Positions 12,348 to 24,934 of a stretch of DNA of 64,000 nt are shown one piece after another (the stretch's first letter is position 1; each line of letters begins with the position of its first letter). This stretch comes from Hydractinia symbiolongicarpus (taxonomy: Eukaryota > Cnidaria > Hydrozoa > Anthoathecata > Hydractiniidae), in assembly GCF_029227915.1 (NCBI RefSeq), contig NC_079888.1, positions 20,068,001 to 20,132,000 on the forward strand, in the 5' to 3' direction. A program made the position numbers and the translations under genes. The notes under the pieces are model-generated. The model was not told the DNA's origin, made no database searches, and was given only the letters and a program-made list of their open reading frames with translations.

Positions 12348-15300
12348 GCTGTGGTAGCGCTTCATTTAAGAATTAAGTTAAGAAAACTAATTTTTTTATT
12401 ATTGGACCAATCCTAGACGTTATCACGCGCTGAGGAAATAACGACAGTTTCAAAAACAACATTTCATTGTCTTTCTAACGGTGTCAGTCCGTTTGAGTTT
12501 CAACGGTTGTGTCACATATTCGTACCAACATATATTTAGCGATATTTTTTGATATTACTAGGTTGCATCGCTTTTAACAATGAAACGATTGACTGTGGGA
12601 CTTAATTGAACTAACTTTGGACTGTGACCTGAGAAATGTGAAAAATGAGACAATTGGACTCCAAGAAATAACATTCTTGTTAACTTGACGTGATTGCCGG
12701 AACTCAGCGATTACACTGGGCACTGTAGTAGCGCTTCATTTAAAAATTAAGCTAAAAAAAGTCATTTTTTACTGTGGGACCAATCCTATTCGTTATCGCG
12801 CGCTGAAGAAATAGCGACAGTTTCAAAAACTACATTTCATTGACTTTCTAACGGTGTCGGTCCCTTTCAGTTACAACGGTTTGGTCACAAATACGTACCA
12901 ACATGTATTTAGCGATATTTTTCTGATATTACTAGGTTGCGTTGCTTTTAACGATGAAACGATTGACTGTGGGTCTTAATTGAACTAACTTTGGACTGTC
13001 TCCTGATAAATGTGATAAAGGAGACATTTGGACTCCAAGAAATAACATTCTTGTTAACTTGACATGATTGCCGAAACTCAGCGATTACACTGGGCTCTGT
13101 GGTAGCGCTTCATTTAAGAATTAAGATAAAAAAAGTGATTTTTTTATTGTGGGACCAATCCTAGCCGTTATGGCGCGCTAAAGAAAAAGCGACAGTTTCA
13201 AGAACTACATTTCATTGACTTTCTAACGATGTCAGTCCGTTTGAGTTTAAACGGTTGTGTCACATATTCGTACCAACATGTATTTAGCGATACTTTTGTG
13301 ATATTACTAGGTTGCATCGCTCTTAGCAATGAAACGTTGACTGTGGGGACTTAATTGAACTAACTTTGGGCTGTGAGCTGATAAATGTGAAAAATGGGAC
13401 AATTGGACACCAAGAAATAACATTCTTCTTAATTTGACATGATTGCCGAAACTCAGCGATTACACTGGCCGCTGTGGTAGCGCTTCATTTAAGAATTAAG
13501 TTAAGAAAACTAATTTTTTTATTGTGGGACCAATCCTAGACGTTATCGCGCGCTGAGGAAATAGCGATAGTTTCAAAAACTACATTTCATTGTCTTTCTA
13601 ACGGTGTCAGTCCGTTTGAGTTTCAACGGTTGTGTCACATATTCGTACCAACATGTATTTAGCGATATTTTTTTGATATTACTAGGTTGCATCGCTTTTA
13701 ACTATGAAACGATTGACTGTGGGACTTAATTGAGCTAACTTTGGACTGTCACCTGATAAATTTGATAAAAGAGACAATTGGACTCCAAGAAAAAACAATC
13801 TTCTTGATTTGACATGATTGCCGAAACTCAGCGATTACACTGGGCTCTGTGGTAGCGCCTCATTTAAGAATTATGATAAAAAAGTCATTTTTTTATTGTG
13901 GGACCAATCCTAGCCATTATGGCGCGCTGAGGAAATAGCGACAGTTTCAAAAACTACAATTCATTGACTTTCTAACGGTGTCAGTCCGTTTGAGTTTCAA
14001 CGGTTGTGTCACATATTCGTACCAACATGTATTTAGCGATATTTTTTTGATACTACTAGGTTGCATCGCTTTTAACAATGAAACGATTGACTGTGGGACT
14101 GAATTGAACTAACTTTGGACTGTGACCTGAGAAATGTGCAAAATGAGACAATTGGACTCCAAGAAATAACATTCTTGTTAACTTGACGTGATTGCCGGAA
14201 CTAAGCGATTACACTGGCCACTGTGGTAGCGCTTCATTTAAAAATTAAGCTAAAAAAAGTCATTTTTTACTGTGGGACCAATTCTATTCGTTATCTTGCG
14301 CTGAAGAAATAGCTACAGTTTCAAAAACTACATTTCATTGACTTTCTAACGGTGCCAGTCCCTTTCAGTTACAACGGTTTGGTCACAAATACGTACCAAC
14401 ATGTATTTAGCGATATTTTTCTGATATTACTAGGTTGCGTTGCTTTTAACGATGAAACGATTGACTGTGGGTCTTAATTGAACTAACTTTGGACTGTCTC
14501 CTGATAAATGTGATAAAGGAGACATATGGACTCCAAGAAATAACATTCTTGTTAACTTGACATGATTGCCGAAACTCAGCGATTACACTGGGCTCTGTGG
14601 TAGCGCTTTATTTAAGAATTAAGATAAAAAAGTCATTTCTTTATTGTGGGACCAATTTTAGCCGTTATCGCGCGCTAAAGAAATAGCGACAGTTTCAAGA
14701 ACTACATTTCATTGACTTTCTAACGGTGTCAGTCCATTTGAGTTACAACAGTTGGGTCACATATTCGTACCAACATGTATTTAGCGATATTTTTCTGATA
14801 TTACTAGGTTTCATCGCTTTTAACTATGAAACGATTGACTGTGGGACTTAATTGAGCTAACTTTGGACTGTCACCTGATAAATGTGATAAAAGAGACAAT
14901 TGGACTCCAAGAAAAAACATTCTTCTTGATTTGACATGTTTGCCGAAACTCAGCGATTACACTGGGCTCTGTGGTAGCGCCTCATTTAAGAATTATGATA
15001 AAAAAAGTCATTTTTTTATAGTGGGACCAATCCTAGCCATTATCGCGCGCTGAGGAAATAGCGACAGTTTCAAAAACTACAATTCAATGACTTTCTAACG
15101 GTGTCAGTCCGTTTGAGTTTCAACGGTTGTGTTACATATTCGTACCAACATGTATTTAGCGATACTTTTGTGATATTACTAGGTTGCATCGCTCTTAGCA
15201 ATGAAACGTTGACTGTGGGGACTTAATTCAACTAATTTTGGGCTGTGAGCTGATAAATGTGAAAAATGAGACAATTGGACACCAAGAAATAACATTCTTC

Positions 15301-16110
15301 TTAATTTGACATGATTGCCGAAACTCAGCGATTACACTGGCCGCTGTGGTAGCGCTTCATTTAAGAATTAAGTTAAAAAAAATCATTTTTTATTAAGGGA
15401 ACAATCCTAGACGTTATCGCGCGCTGAGGAAATAGCGACAGTTTCTAAAACTACATTTCATTGTCTTTCTAACGGTATCAGTCCGTTTGAGTTTCAACGG
15501 CTGTGTCACATACTCGTACCAACATGTATTTAGCGATATTTTTTTGATATTACTAGGTTGCATCGCTTTTAACAATGAAACGATTGACTGTGGGACTTAA
15601 TTGAACTAACTTTGGACTGTGACCTGAGAAATGTGAAAAATGAGACAATTGGACTCCAAGAAATAACATTCTTGTTAACTTGACGTGATTGCCGGAACTC
15701 AGCGATTACACTGGGCACTGTGGTAGCGCTTCATTCAAAAATTAAGCTAGAATAAGTCATTTTTTACTGTGGGACCAATCCTATTCGTTATCGCGCGCTG
15801 AAGAAATAGCGACAGTTTCAAAAACTACATTTCATTGACTTTCTAACGGTGTCAGTCCGTTTGAGTTACAACGGTTTGGTCACAAATACGTACCAACATG
15901 TATTTAGCGATATTTTTCTGATATTACTGGGTTGCGTTGCTTTTAACGATGAAACGATTAACTGTGGGTCTTAATTGAACTAACTTTGGACTGTCTCCTG
16001 ATAAATGTGATAAAGGAGACATTTGGACTCCAAGAAATAACATTCTTGTTAACTTGACATGATTGCCGAAACTCAGTGATTACACTGAGCTCTGTGGTAG
16101 CGCTTCATTT
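12348..16110. repeat. Second copy of the 1-3,015 segment, with two extra monomers
   Basis: Bases 12348-13731 match 1-1384 at offset 12,347, including the rare GTTATCACGCGCTGAGG. The offset rises to 12,721 by 14122 and to 13,096 by 15341, so two monomers, one at about 13732-14120 and one at about 14885-15260, are present here and absent from the first segment. Both are epsilon type (GCCTCATTTAAGAATTATG). Matching ends near 16110, where TTTTTTTATTGTGG gives way to TTTCTTTATTGCGG. Confidence 0.85.
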
Positions 16111-17866
16111 AAGAATTAAGATAAAAAAAGTCATTTCTTTATTGCGGGACCAATCCTAGCCGTTATCGCGCGCTAAAGAAATAGCGACAGTTTCAAAAAC
16201 TACATTTCATTGACTTTCTAACGGTGTCAGTCCGTTTGAGTTACAACAGTTGGGTCACATATTCGTACCACTGTGGGACTTAATTGAGCTAACTTTGGAC
16301 TATAACCTGATAAATGTGATAAAAGAGACAATTGGACTCCAAGAAAAAACATTCTTCTTAATTTGAGATGATTGCCGAAACTCAGCGATTACACTGGGCT
16401 CTGTGGTAGCGCTTCATTTAAGAATTATGATAAAAAAAGTCATTTTTTTATTGTGGGACTAATCCTAGCCATTATCGCGCGCTGAGGAAATAGCGACAGT
16501 TTCAAAAACTACATTTCATTGACTTTCTAACGGTGTCAGTCCGTTTGAGTTTCAACGGTTGTGTCACATATTCGTACCAACATGTATTTAGCGATATTTT
16601 TTTGATATTACCAGGTTGCATCGCTTTTAACAATAAAACGATTGACTGTGGAACTTAAATAAACTGGTTCTGGACTGTGACCTGACAAATGTGAAAAATG
16701 AGACAATTGGACTCCAAGAAATAACATCCTTCTTTATTTGACTTGATTGCCGGAACTCAGCGATTACACTGGCCGCTGTGGTAGCGCTTCATTTAAGAGT
16801 TTAGATAAATAAGTCATTTTTTACTGTGGGACCAATCCTAGCCATTATCGCGCGCTGAGGAAATAGCGACAGTTTCAAAAACTACATTTCATTGACTTTC
16901 TAACGGTGTCAGTCCCTTTCAGTTACAACGGTTTGGTCACAAATACGTACCAACATGTATTTAGCGATATTTTTCTGATATTACTAGGTTACGTCGCTTT
17001 TAACGATGAAACGATTGACTGTGGGACGTAATTGAACTAACTTTGGACTGTCTCCTGATAAATGTGATAAAGGAGGCAATTGGACTCCAAGAAATAACAT
17101 TCTTGTTAACTTGACATGATTGCCAAATCTCAGCGATTACACTGGGCTCTGTGGTAGCGTTCATTTAAGAATTAAGATAAAAAAAGTCATTTCTTTATTG
17201 TGGGACCAATCCTAGCCGTTATCGCGCGCTAAAGAAATAGCGACAGTTTTAAGAACAACATTTCATTGACTTTCTAACGGTGTCAGTCCGTTTGAGTTAC
17301 AACGGTTCGCTCACATATTCGTACCAACATGTATTTAGCGATATTTTTCTGATATTACCAGGTTGCATCGCTTTTAACAATGAAACGATTGACTGTGGGA
17401 CTTAATTGAGCTAACTTTGGACTGTCACCTGATAAATGTGATAAAGGAGACAATTGGTCTCCAAGAAATAACATTCTTGTTAACTTGACATGATTGCCAA
17501 ATCTCAACGATTACACTGGGCTCTGTGGTAGCGTTCATTTAAGAATTAAGATAAAAAAAGTCATTTCTTTATTGTGGGACCAATCCTAGCCGTTATCGCG
17601 CGCTAAAGAAATAGCGACAGTTTTAAGAACTACATTTCATTGACTTTCTAACGGTGTCACTCCGTTTGAGTTACAACGGTTGGCTCACATATTCGTACCA
17701 ACATGTATTTAGCGATATTTTTTTGATATTACCAGGTTGCATCGCTTTTAACTATGAAACGATTGACTGTGGGACTTAATTGAGCTAACTTTGGACTGTC
17801 ACCTGATAAATGTGATAAAAGAGACAATTGGACTCCAAGAAAAACATTCTTCTTAATTTGACATGA
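14940..17866. repeat. 2,927-bp higher-order repeat (8 monomers minus 66 bp), copy 1
   Basis: This is followed directly by a near-identical copy at offset 2,927 bp, for example TATAGTGGGACC at 15021 and 17948 and the TGGGACGTAATTG variant near 17025 and 19952. The unit is about 65 bp short of 8 x 374 because its fourth monomer carries an internal deletion. I saw almost no differences between the two copies in the stretches I compared, which suggests recent duplication or an assembly duplication. The first part overlaps the 12348-16110 duplication because the two histories are nested. Confidence 0.85.
16264..16275. other. 66-bp internal deletion junction (first occurrence)
   Basis: The sequence reads TTCGTACCA directly followed by CTGTGGGACTTAATTG. 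The intervening segment, from ACATGTATTTAGCG to GAAACGATTGA, is missing. In the intact relative the lost bases correspond to 23619-23684. The breakpoint shares one base, A, so it looks like a simple end-joining deletion. Confidence 0.9.
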
Positions 17867-20793
17867 TTGCCGAAACTCAGCGATTACACTGGGCTCTGTG
17901 GTAGCGCCTCATTTAAGAATTATGATAAAAAAAGTCATTTTTTTATAGTGGGACCAATCCTAGCCATTATCGCGCGCTGAGGAAATAGCGACAGTTTCAA
18001 AAACTACAATTCAATGACTTTCTAACGGTGTCAGTCCGTTTGAGTTTCAACGGTTGTGTTACATATTCGTACCAACATGTATTTAGCGATACTTTTGTGA
18101 TATTACTAGGTTGCATCGCTCTTAGCAATGAAACGTTGACTGTGGGGACTTAATTCAACTAATTTTGGGCTGTGAGCTGATAAATGTGAAAAATGAGACA
18201 ATTGGACACCAAGAAATAACATTCTTCTTAATTTGACATGATTGCCGAAACTCAGCGATTACACTGGCCGCTGTGGTAGCGCTTCATTTAAGAATTAAGT
18301 TAAAAAAAATCATTTTTTATTAAGGGAACAATCCTAGACGTTATCGCGCGCTGAGGAAATAGCGACAGTTTCTAAAACTACATTTCATTGTCTTTCTAAC
18401 GGTATCAGTCCGTTTGAGTTTCAACGGCTGTGTCACATACTCGTACCAACATGTATTTAGCGATATTTTTTTGATATTACTAGGTTGCATCGCTTTTAAC
18501 AATGAAACGATTGACTGTGGGACTTAATTGAACTAACTTTGGACTGTGACCTGAGAAATGTGAAAAATGAGACAATTGGACTCCAAGAAATAACATTCTT
18601 GTTAACTTGACGTGATTGCCGGAACTCAGCGATTACACTGGGCACTGTGGTAGCGCTTCATTCAAAAATTAAGCTAGAATAAGTCATTTTTTACTGTGGG
18701 ACCAATCCTATTCGTTATCGCGCGCTGAAGAAATAGCGACAGTTTCAAAAACTACATTTCATTGACTTTCTAACGGTGTCAGTCCGTTTGAGTTACAACG
18801 GTTTGGTCACAAATACGTACCAACATGTATTTAGCGATATTTTTCTGATATTACTGGGTTGCGTTGCTTTTAACGATGAAACGATTAACTGTGGGTCTTA
18901 ATTGAACTAACTTTGGACTGTCTCCTGATAAATGTGATAAAGGAGACATTTGGACTCCAAGAAATAACATTCTTGTTAACTTGACATGATTGCCGAAACT
19001 CAGTGATTACACTGAGCTCTGTGGTAGCGCTTCATTTAAGAATTAAGATAAAAAAAGTCATTTCTTTATTGCGGGACCAATCCTAGCCGTTATCGCGCGC
19101 TAAAGAAATAGCGACAGTTTCAAAAACTACATTTCATTGACTTTCTAACGGTGTCAGTCCGTTTGAGTTACAACAGTTGGGTCACATATTCGTACCACTG
19201 TGGGACTTAATTGAGCTAACTTTGGACTATAACCTGATAAATGTGATAAAAGAGACAATTGGACTCCAAGAAAAAACATTCTTCTTAATTTGAGATGATT
19301 GCCGAAACTCAGCGATTACACTGGGCTCTGTGGTAGCGCTTCATTTAAGAATTATGATAAAAAAAGTCATTTTTTTATTGTGGGACTAATCCTAGCCATT
19401 ATCGCGCGCTGAGGAAATAGCGACAGTTTCAAAAACTACATTTCATTGACTTTCTAACGGTGTCAGTCCGTTTGAGTTTCAACGGTTGTGTCACATATTC
19501 GTACCAACATGTATTTAGCGATATTTTTTTGATATTACCAGGTTGCATCGCTTTTAACAATAAAACGATTGACTGTGGAACTTAAATAAACTGGTTCTGG
19601 ACTGTGACCTGACAAATGTGAAAAATGAGACAATTGGACTCCAAGAAATAACATCCTTCTTTATTTGACTTGATTGCCGGAACTCAGCGATTACACTGGC
19701 CGCTGTGGTAGCGCTTCATTTAAGAGTTTAGATAAATAAGTCATTTTTTACTGTGGGACCAATCCTAGCCATTATCGCGCGCTGAGGAAATAGCGACAGT
19801 TTCAAAAACTACATTTCATTGACTTTCTAACGGTGTCAGTCCCTTTCAGTTACAACGGTTTGGTCACAAATACGTACCAACATGTATTTAGCGATATTTT
19901 TCTGATATTACTAGGTTACGTCGCTTTTAACGATGAAACGATTGACTGTGGGACGTAATTGAACTAACTTTGGACTGTCTCCTGATAAATGTGATAAAGG
20001 AGGCAATTGGACTCCAAGAAATAACATTCTTGTTAACTTGACATGATTGCCAAATCTCAGCGATTACACTGGGCTCTGTGGTAGCGTTCATTTAAGAATT
20101 AAGATAAAAAAAGTCATTTCTTTATTGTGGGACCAATCCTAGCCGTTATCGCGCGCTAAAGAAATAGCGACAGTTTTAAGAACAACATTTCATTGACTTT
20201 CTAACGGTGTCAGTCCGTTTGAGTTACAACGGTTCGCTCACATATTCGTACCAACATGTATTTAGCGATATTTTTCTGATATTACCAGGTTGCATCGCTT
20301 TTAACAATGAAACGATTGACTGTGGGACTTAATTGAGCTAACTTTGGACTGTCACCTGATAAATGTGATAAAGGAGACAATTGGTCTCCAAGAAATAACA
20401 TTCTTGTTAACTTGACATGATTGCCAAATCTCAACGATTACACTGGGCTCTGTGGTAGCGTTCATTTAAGAATTAAGATAAAAAAAGTCATTTCTTTATT
20501 GTGGGACCAATCCTAGCCGTTATCGCGCGCTAAAGAAATAGCGACAGTTTTAAGAACTACATTTCATTGACTTTCTAACGGTGTCACTCCGTTTGAGTTA
20601 CAACGGTTGGCTCACATATTCGTACCAACATGTATTTAGCGATATTTTTTTGATATTACCAGGTTGCATCGCTTTTAACTATGAAACGATTGACTGTGGG
20701 ACTTAATTGAGCTAACTTTGGACTGTCACCTGATAAATGTGATAAAAGAGACAATTGGACTCCAAGAAAAACATTCTTCTTAATTTGACATGA
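17867..20793. repeat. 2,927-bp higher-order repeat, copy 2
   Basis: This repeats the preceding unit, including its deletion junction at about 19197 and the epsilon monomer at 17906. It ends near 20820, where GCGCTTCATTTAAGAATTATG with GAGAAAAAAAG begins instead of another GCGCCTC epsilon monomer. Confidence 0.85.
19191..19202. other. 66-bp internal deletion junction (second occurrence)
   Basis: This is the identical TTCGTACCA/CTGTGGG junction, 2,927 bp after the first. An identical rare breakpoint in both units shows that the deletion came before the duplication of the unit. Confidence 0.9.
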
Positions 20794-20820
20794 TTGCCGA
20801 AACTCAGCGATTACACTGGG

Positions 20821-23280
20821 CTCTGTGGTAGCGCTTCATTTAAGAATTATGAGAAAAAAAGTCATTTTTTTATTGTGGGACCAATCCTAGCCATTATCGC
20901 GCGCTGAGGAAATAGCGACAGTTTCAAAAACTACATTTCATTGACTTTTTCTAACGGTGTCAGTCCGTTTGAGTTTCAACGGTTGTGTCACATATTCGTA
21001 CCAACATGTATTTAGCGATATTTTTTTGATATTACTAGGTTGCATCGCCTTTTACAATGAAACGTTGACTGTGGGATTTAATTGAACTAACTTTGAACTA
21101 TGACATGATAAATGTGATAAATGAGACAATTGATCTCCAAGAAATAACATTCTTCTTAATTTGACGTGATTGCCAGAACTCAGCGATTACACTGGCCGCT
21201 GTGGTAGCGCTAAATTTAAGAGTTTAGATAAATAAGTCATTTTTTACTCTGGGACCAATCCTAGCCGTTATTGCGCGCTGAAGAAATAGCGACAGTTTCA
21301 AAAACTACATTTCATTGTCTTTCTAACGGTGTCAGCCCGTTTGAGTTTCAACGGTTGTGTCACATATTCGTACCAACATGTATTTAGCGATATTTTTTTG
21401 ATATCACTAGGTTGCATCGCTTTTAACAATGAAACGTTGACTGTGGGACTTAATTGAACTAACTTTGGACTGTGACCTGATAAATGTGATAAATTAGACA
21501 ATTGGACTCCAAGAAATAACATTCTTCTTAATTTGACGCGATTGCCGGAACTCAGCGATTACACTGGCCGCTGTGGTAGCGCTTCATTTAAGAGTTTAGA
21601 TAAATAAGTCATTTTTTACTGTGGGACCAATCCTAGCCGTTATTGCGCGCTGAAGAATTAGCGACAGTTTCAAAAACTATATTTCATTGTCTTTCTAACG
21701 GTGTCAATCCCTTTCAGTTACAACGGTTTGGTCACAAATACGTACCAACATGTATTTAGCGATATTTTTCTGATATTACTAGGTTGCGTCGCTTTTAACG
21801 ATGAAACGATTGACTGTGGGACTTAATTGAACTAACTTTGGACTGTCTCCTGATAAATGTGATAAAGGAGACAATTTGTTTACAAGAAATAACATTCTTC
21901 TTAATTTGACGTAATTGCCGGAACTCAGCGATTACACTGGGCCCTGTGGTAGCGCTTCATTTAAAAATTAGGCTAAAAAAAGTCATTTTTTTACTGTGGG
22001 ACCTATCCTAGCCGTTAGCGCGCGTTGAAGAAAAAGCGACAGTTTCAAAAACTACATTTCATTGACTTTCTAACGGTGTCAGTCCGTTTGAGTTACAACG
22101 TTTGGGTCACATATTCGTACCAACATGTATTTAGCGATATTTTTTTAATATTACTAGGTTGCATCGCTTTTAACTATGAAACGATTGACTGTGGGACTTA
22201 ATTGAGCTAACTTTGGACTGTGACATGATAAATGTGATAAAGGAGACTATTGGACACCAACAAAAAACATTCTTCTTAATTTGACATGATTGCCGGAACT
22301 TAGCGATTACACTGGCGGCTTTGGTAGCGCTCTATTTAAGAATTAAGATAAAAAGTCATTTTTTTATTGTGGGACCAATCCTAGCCAATATCTCGCGCTG
22401 AAGAAAAAGCGACAGTTTCAAAAACTACATTTCATTGACTTTCTAACGGTGTCGGTCCGTTTGAGTTACAACGGTTGGGTCGCATATTCGTACCAACATG
22501 TATTTAGCGATATTTTTCTGATATTACTAGGTTGCATCACTTTTAACTATGAAACGATTCACTGTGGGACTTAATTGAGCTAACTTTGGACTGTCACCTA
22601 ATAAATGTGATAAAAGAGACAGTTGGACTCCAAGAAAAAACATTCTTCTTAATTTGACATGATTGCCGAAACTCAGCGATTACACTAGGCTCTGTGGTAG
22701 CGCTTCATTTAAGAATTATGATAAAAAAAGTTATTTTTTTATTGTGGGACCAATCCTAGCCATTATCGCGCGCTGAGGAAATAGCGACAGTTTCAAAAAC
22801 TACATTTCATAGACTTTCTAACGGTGTCAGTCTGTTTGAGTTTCAACGGTTGTGTCACAAATACGTACCAACATGTATTTAGCGATATTTTTCTGATATT
22901 ACTAGGTTGCGTCGCTTATAACTATGAAACGATTGACTGTGGGTCTTAATTGAACTAACTTTGGACTGTCTCCTGATAAATGTGATAAAGGAGACAATTG
23001 GACTCCAAGAAATAACATTCTTCTTAATTTGACGTGATTGCCGGAACTCAGCGATTACACTGGCCGCTGTGGTAGCGCTTCATTTAAGAGTTTAGATAAA
23101 TAAGTGATTTTTTTTTGTGGGACCAATCCTAGCCGTTATTGCGCGCTGAAGAATTAGCGACAGTTTTAAAAACTATATTTCATTGTCTTTCTAACAGTGT
23201 CAGTCCCTTTCAGTTACAACGGTTTGGTCACAAATACGTACCAACATGTATTTAGCGATATTTTTCTGATATTACTAGGT
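20821..23280. repeat. Segment duplicated at an 11-monomer offset, copy 1
   Basis: This pairs with 24935-27015. Shared rare markers include ATTATGAGAAAAAAAGTC at 20847/24961, GATATCACTAGG near 21401/25513, GTTTACAAGAAATAAC near 21878/25990, GGCGGCTTTGGTAGCGCTC near 22314/26430 and AAGTGATTTTTTTTTGTGGG near 23102/26838. The offset is 4,112-4,114 bp over the first part. This copy has one extra monomer between about 22520 and 22895, and a two-base T insertion near 20947. Confidence 0.85.
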
Positions 23281-24934
23281 TGCATCGATTTTAACAATAA
23301 AACGATTGACTGTGGGACTTAATTAAACTGGTTCTGGACTGTGACCTGATAAATGTAAAAAATGAGACAATTGGACTCCAAGAAATAACATTCTTGTTAA
23401 CTTGACATGATTGCCGAAACTCAGTGATTACACTGAGCTCTGTGGTAGCGCTTCATTTAAGAATTAAGATAAAAAAAGTCATTTCTTTATTGCAGGACCA
23501 ATCCTAGCCGTTATCGCGCGCTAAAGAAATAGCGACAGTTTCAAAAACTACATTTCATTGACTTTCTAACGGTGTCAGTCCGTTTGAGTTACAACAGTTG
23601 GGTCACATATTCGTACCAACATGTATTTTGCGATGTTTTTCTGATATTACCAGGTTGCATCGCTTTTAACTATGAAACGATTGACTGTGGGACTTAATTG
23701 AGCTAACTTTGGACTATAACCTGATAAATGTGATAAAAGAGACAATTGGACTCCAAGAAAAAACATTCTTCTTAATTTGAGATGATTGCCGAAACTCAGC
23801 GATTACACTGGGCTCTGTGGTAGCGCTTCATTTAAGAATTATGATAAAAAAAGTCATTTTTTTATTGTGGGACTAATCCTAGCCATTATCGCGCGCTGAG
23901 GAAATAGCGACAGTTTCAAAAACTACATTTCATTGACTTTCTAACGGTGTCAGTCCGTTTGAGTTTCAACGGTTGTGTCACATATTCGTACCAACATGTA
24001 TTTAGCGATATTTTTTTGATATTACCAGGTTGCATCGCTTTTAACAATGAAACGATTGACTGTGGAACTTAAATAAACTGGTTCTGGACTGTGACCTGAC
24101 AAATGTGAAAAATGAGACAATTGGACTCCAAGAAATAACATCCTTCTTTATTTGACTTGATTGCCGGAACTCAGCGATTACACTGGCCGCTGTGGTAGCG
24201 CTTCATTTAAGAGTTTAGATAAATAAGTCATTTTTTACTGTGGGACCAATCCTAGCCATTATCGCGCGCTGAGGAAATAGCGACAGTTTCAAAAACTACA
24301 TTTCATTGACTTTCTAACGGTGTCAGTCCCTTTCAGTTACAACGGTTTGGTCACAAATACGTACCAACATGTATTTAGCGATATTTTTCTGATATTACTA
24401 GGTTACGTCGCTTTTAACGATGAAACGATTGACTGTGGGACTTAATTGAACTAACTTTGGACTGTCTCCTGATAAATGTGATAAAGGAGGCAATTGGACT
24501 CCCAGAAATAACATTCTTGTTAACTTGACCTGATTGCCAAATCTCAGCGATTACACTGGGCTCTGTGGTAGCGTTCATTTAAGAATTAAGATAAAAAAAG
24601 TCATTTCTTTATTGTGGGACCAATCCTAGCCGTTATCGCGCGCTAAAGAAATAGCGACAGTTTTAAGAACAACATTTCATTGACTTTCTAACGGTGTCAG
24701 TCCGTTTGAGTTACAACGGTTCGCTCACATATTCGTACCAACATGTATTTAGCGATATTTTTCTGATATTACCAGGTTGCATCGCTTTTAACAATGAAAC
24801 GATTGACTGTGGGACTTAATTGAGCTAACTTTGGACTGTCACCTGATAAATGTGATAAAGGAGACAATTGGTCTCCAAGAAATAACATTCTTGTTAACTT
24901 GACATGATTGCCAAATCTCAACGATTACACTGGG
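23281..24934. repeat. Undeleted relative of the 2,927-bp unit
   Basis: From about 23395 to 24930 the order and rare variants match 16065-17530 and 18992-20457: CAGTGATTACACTGAGCTC, GGACTATAACCTG, CTTAAATAAACTGG, CATCCTTCTTTATTTGAC and GGTTCGCTCAC. Here the monomer that carries the 66-bp deletion in the other two is complete (CGTACCAACATGTATTTTGCG at about 23613). This locus therefore keeps the ancestral form at that site. Confidence 0.8.
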
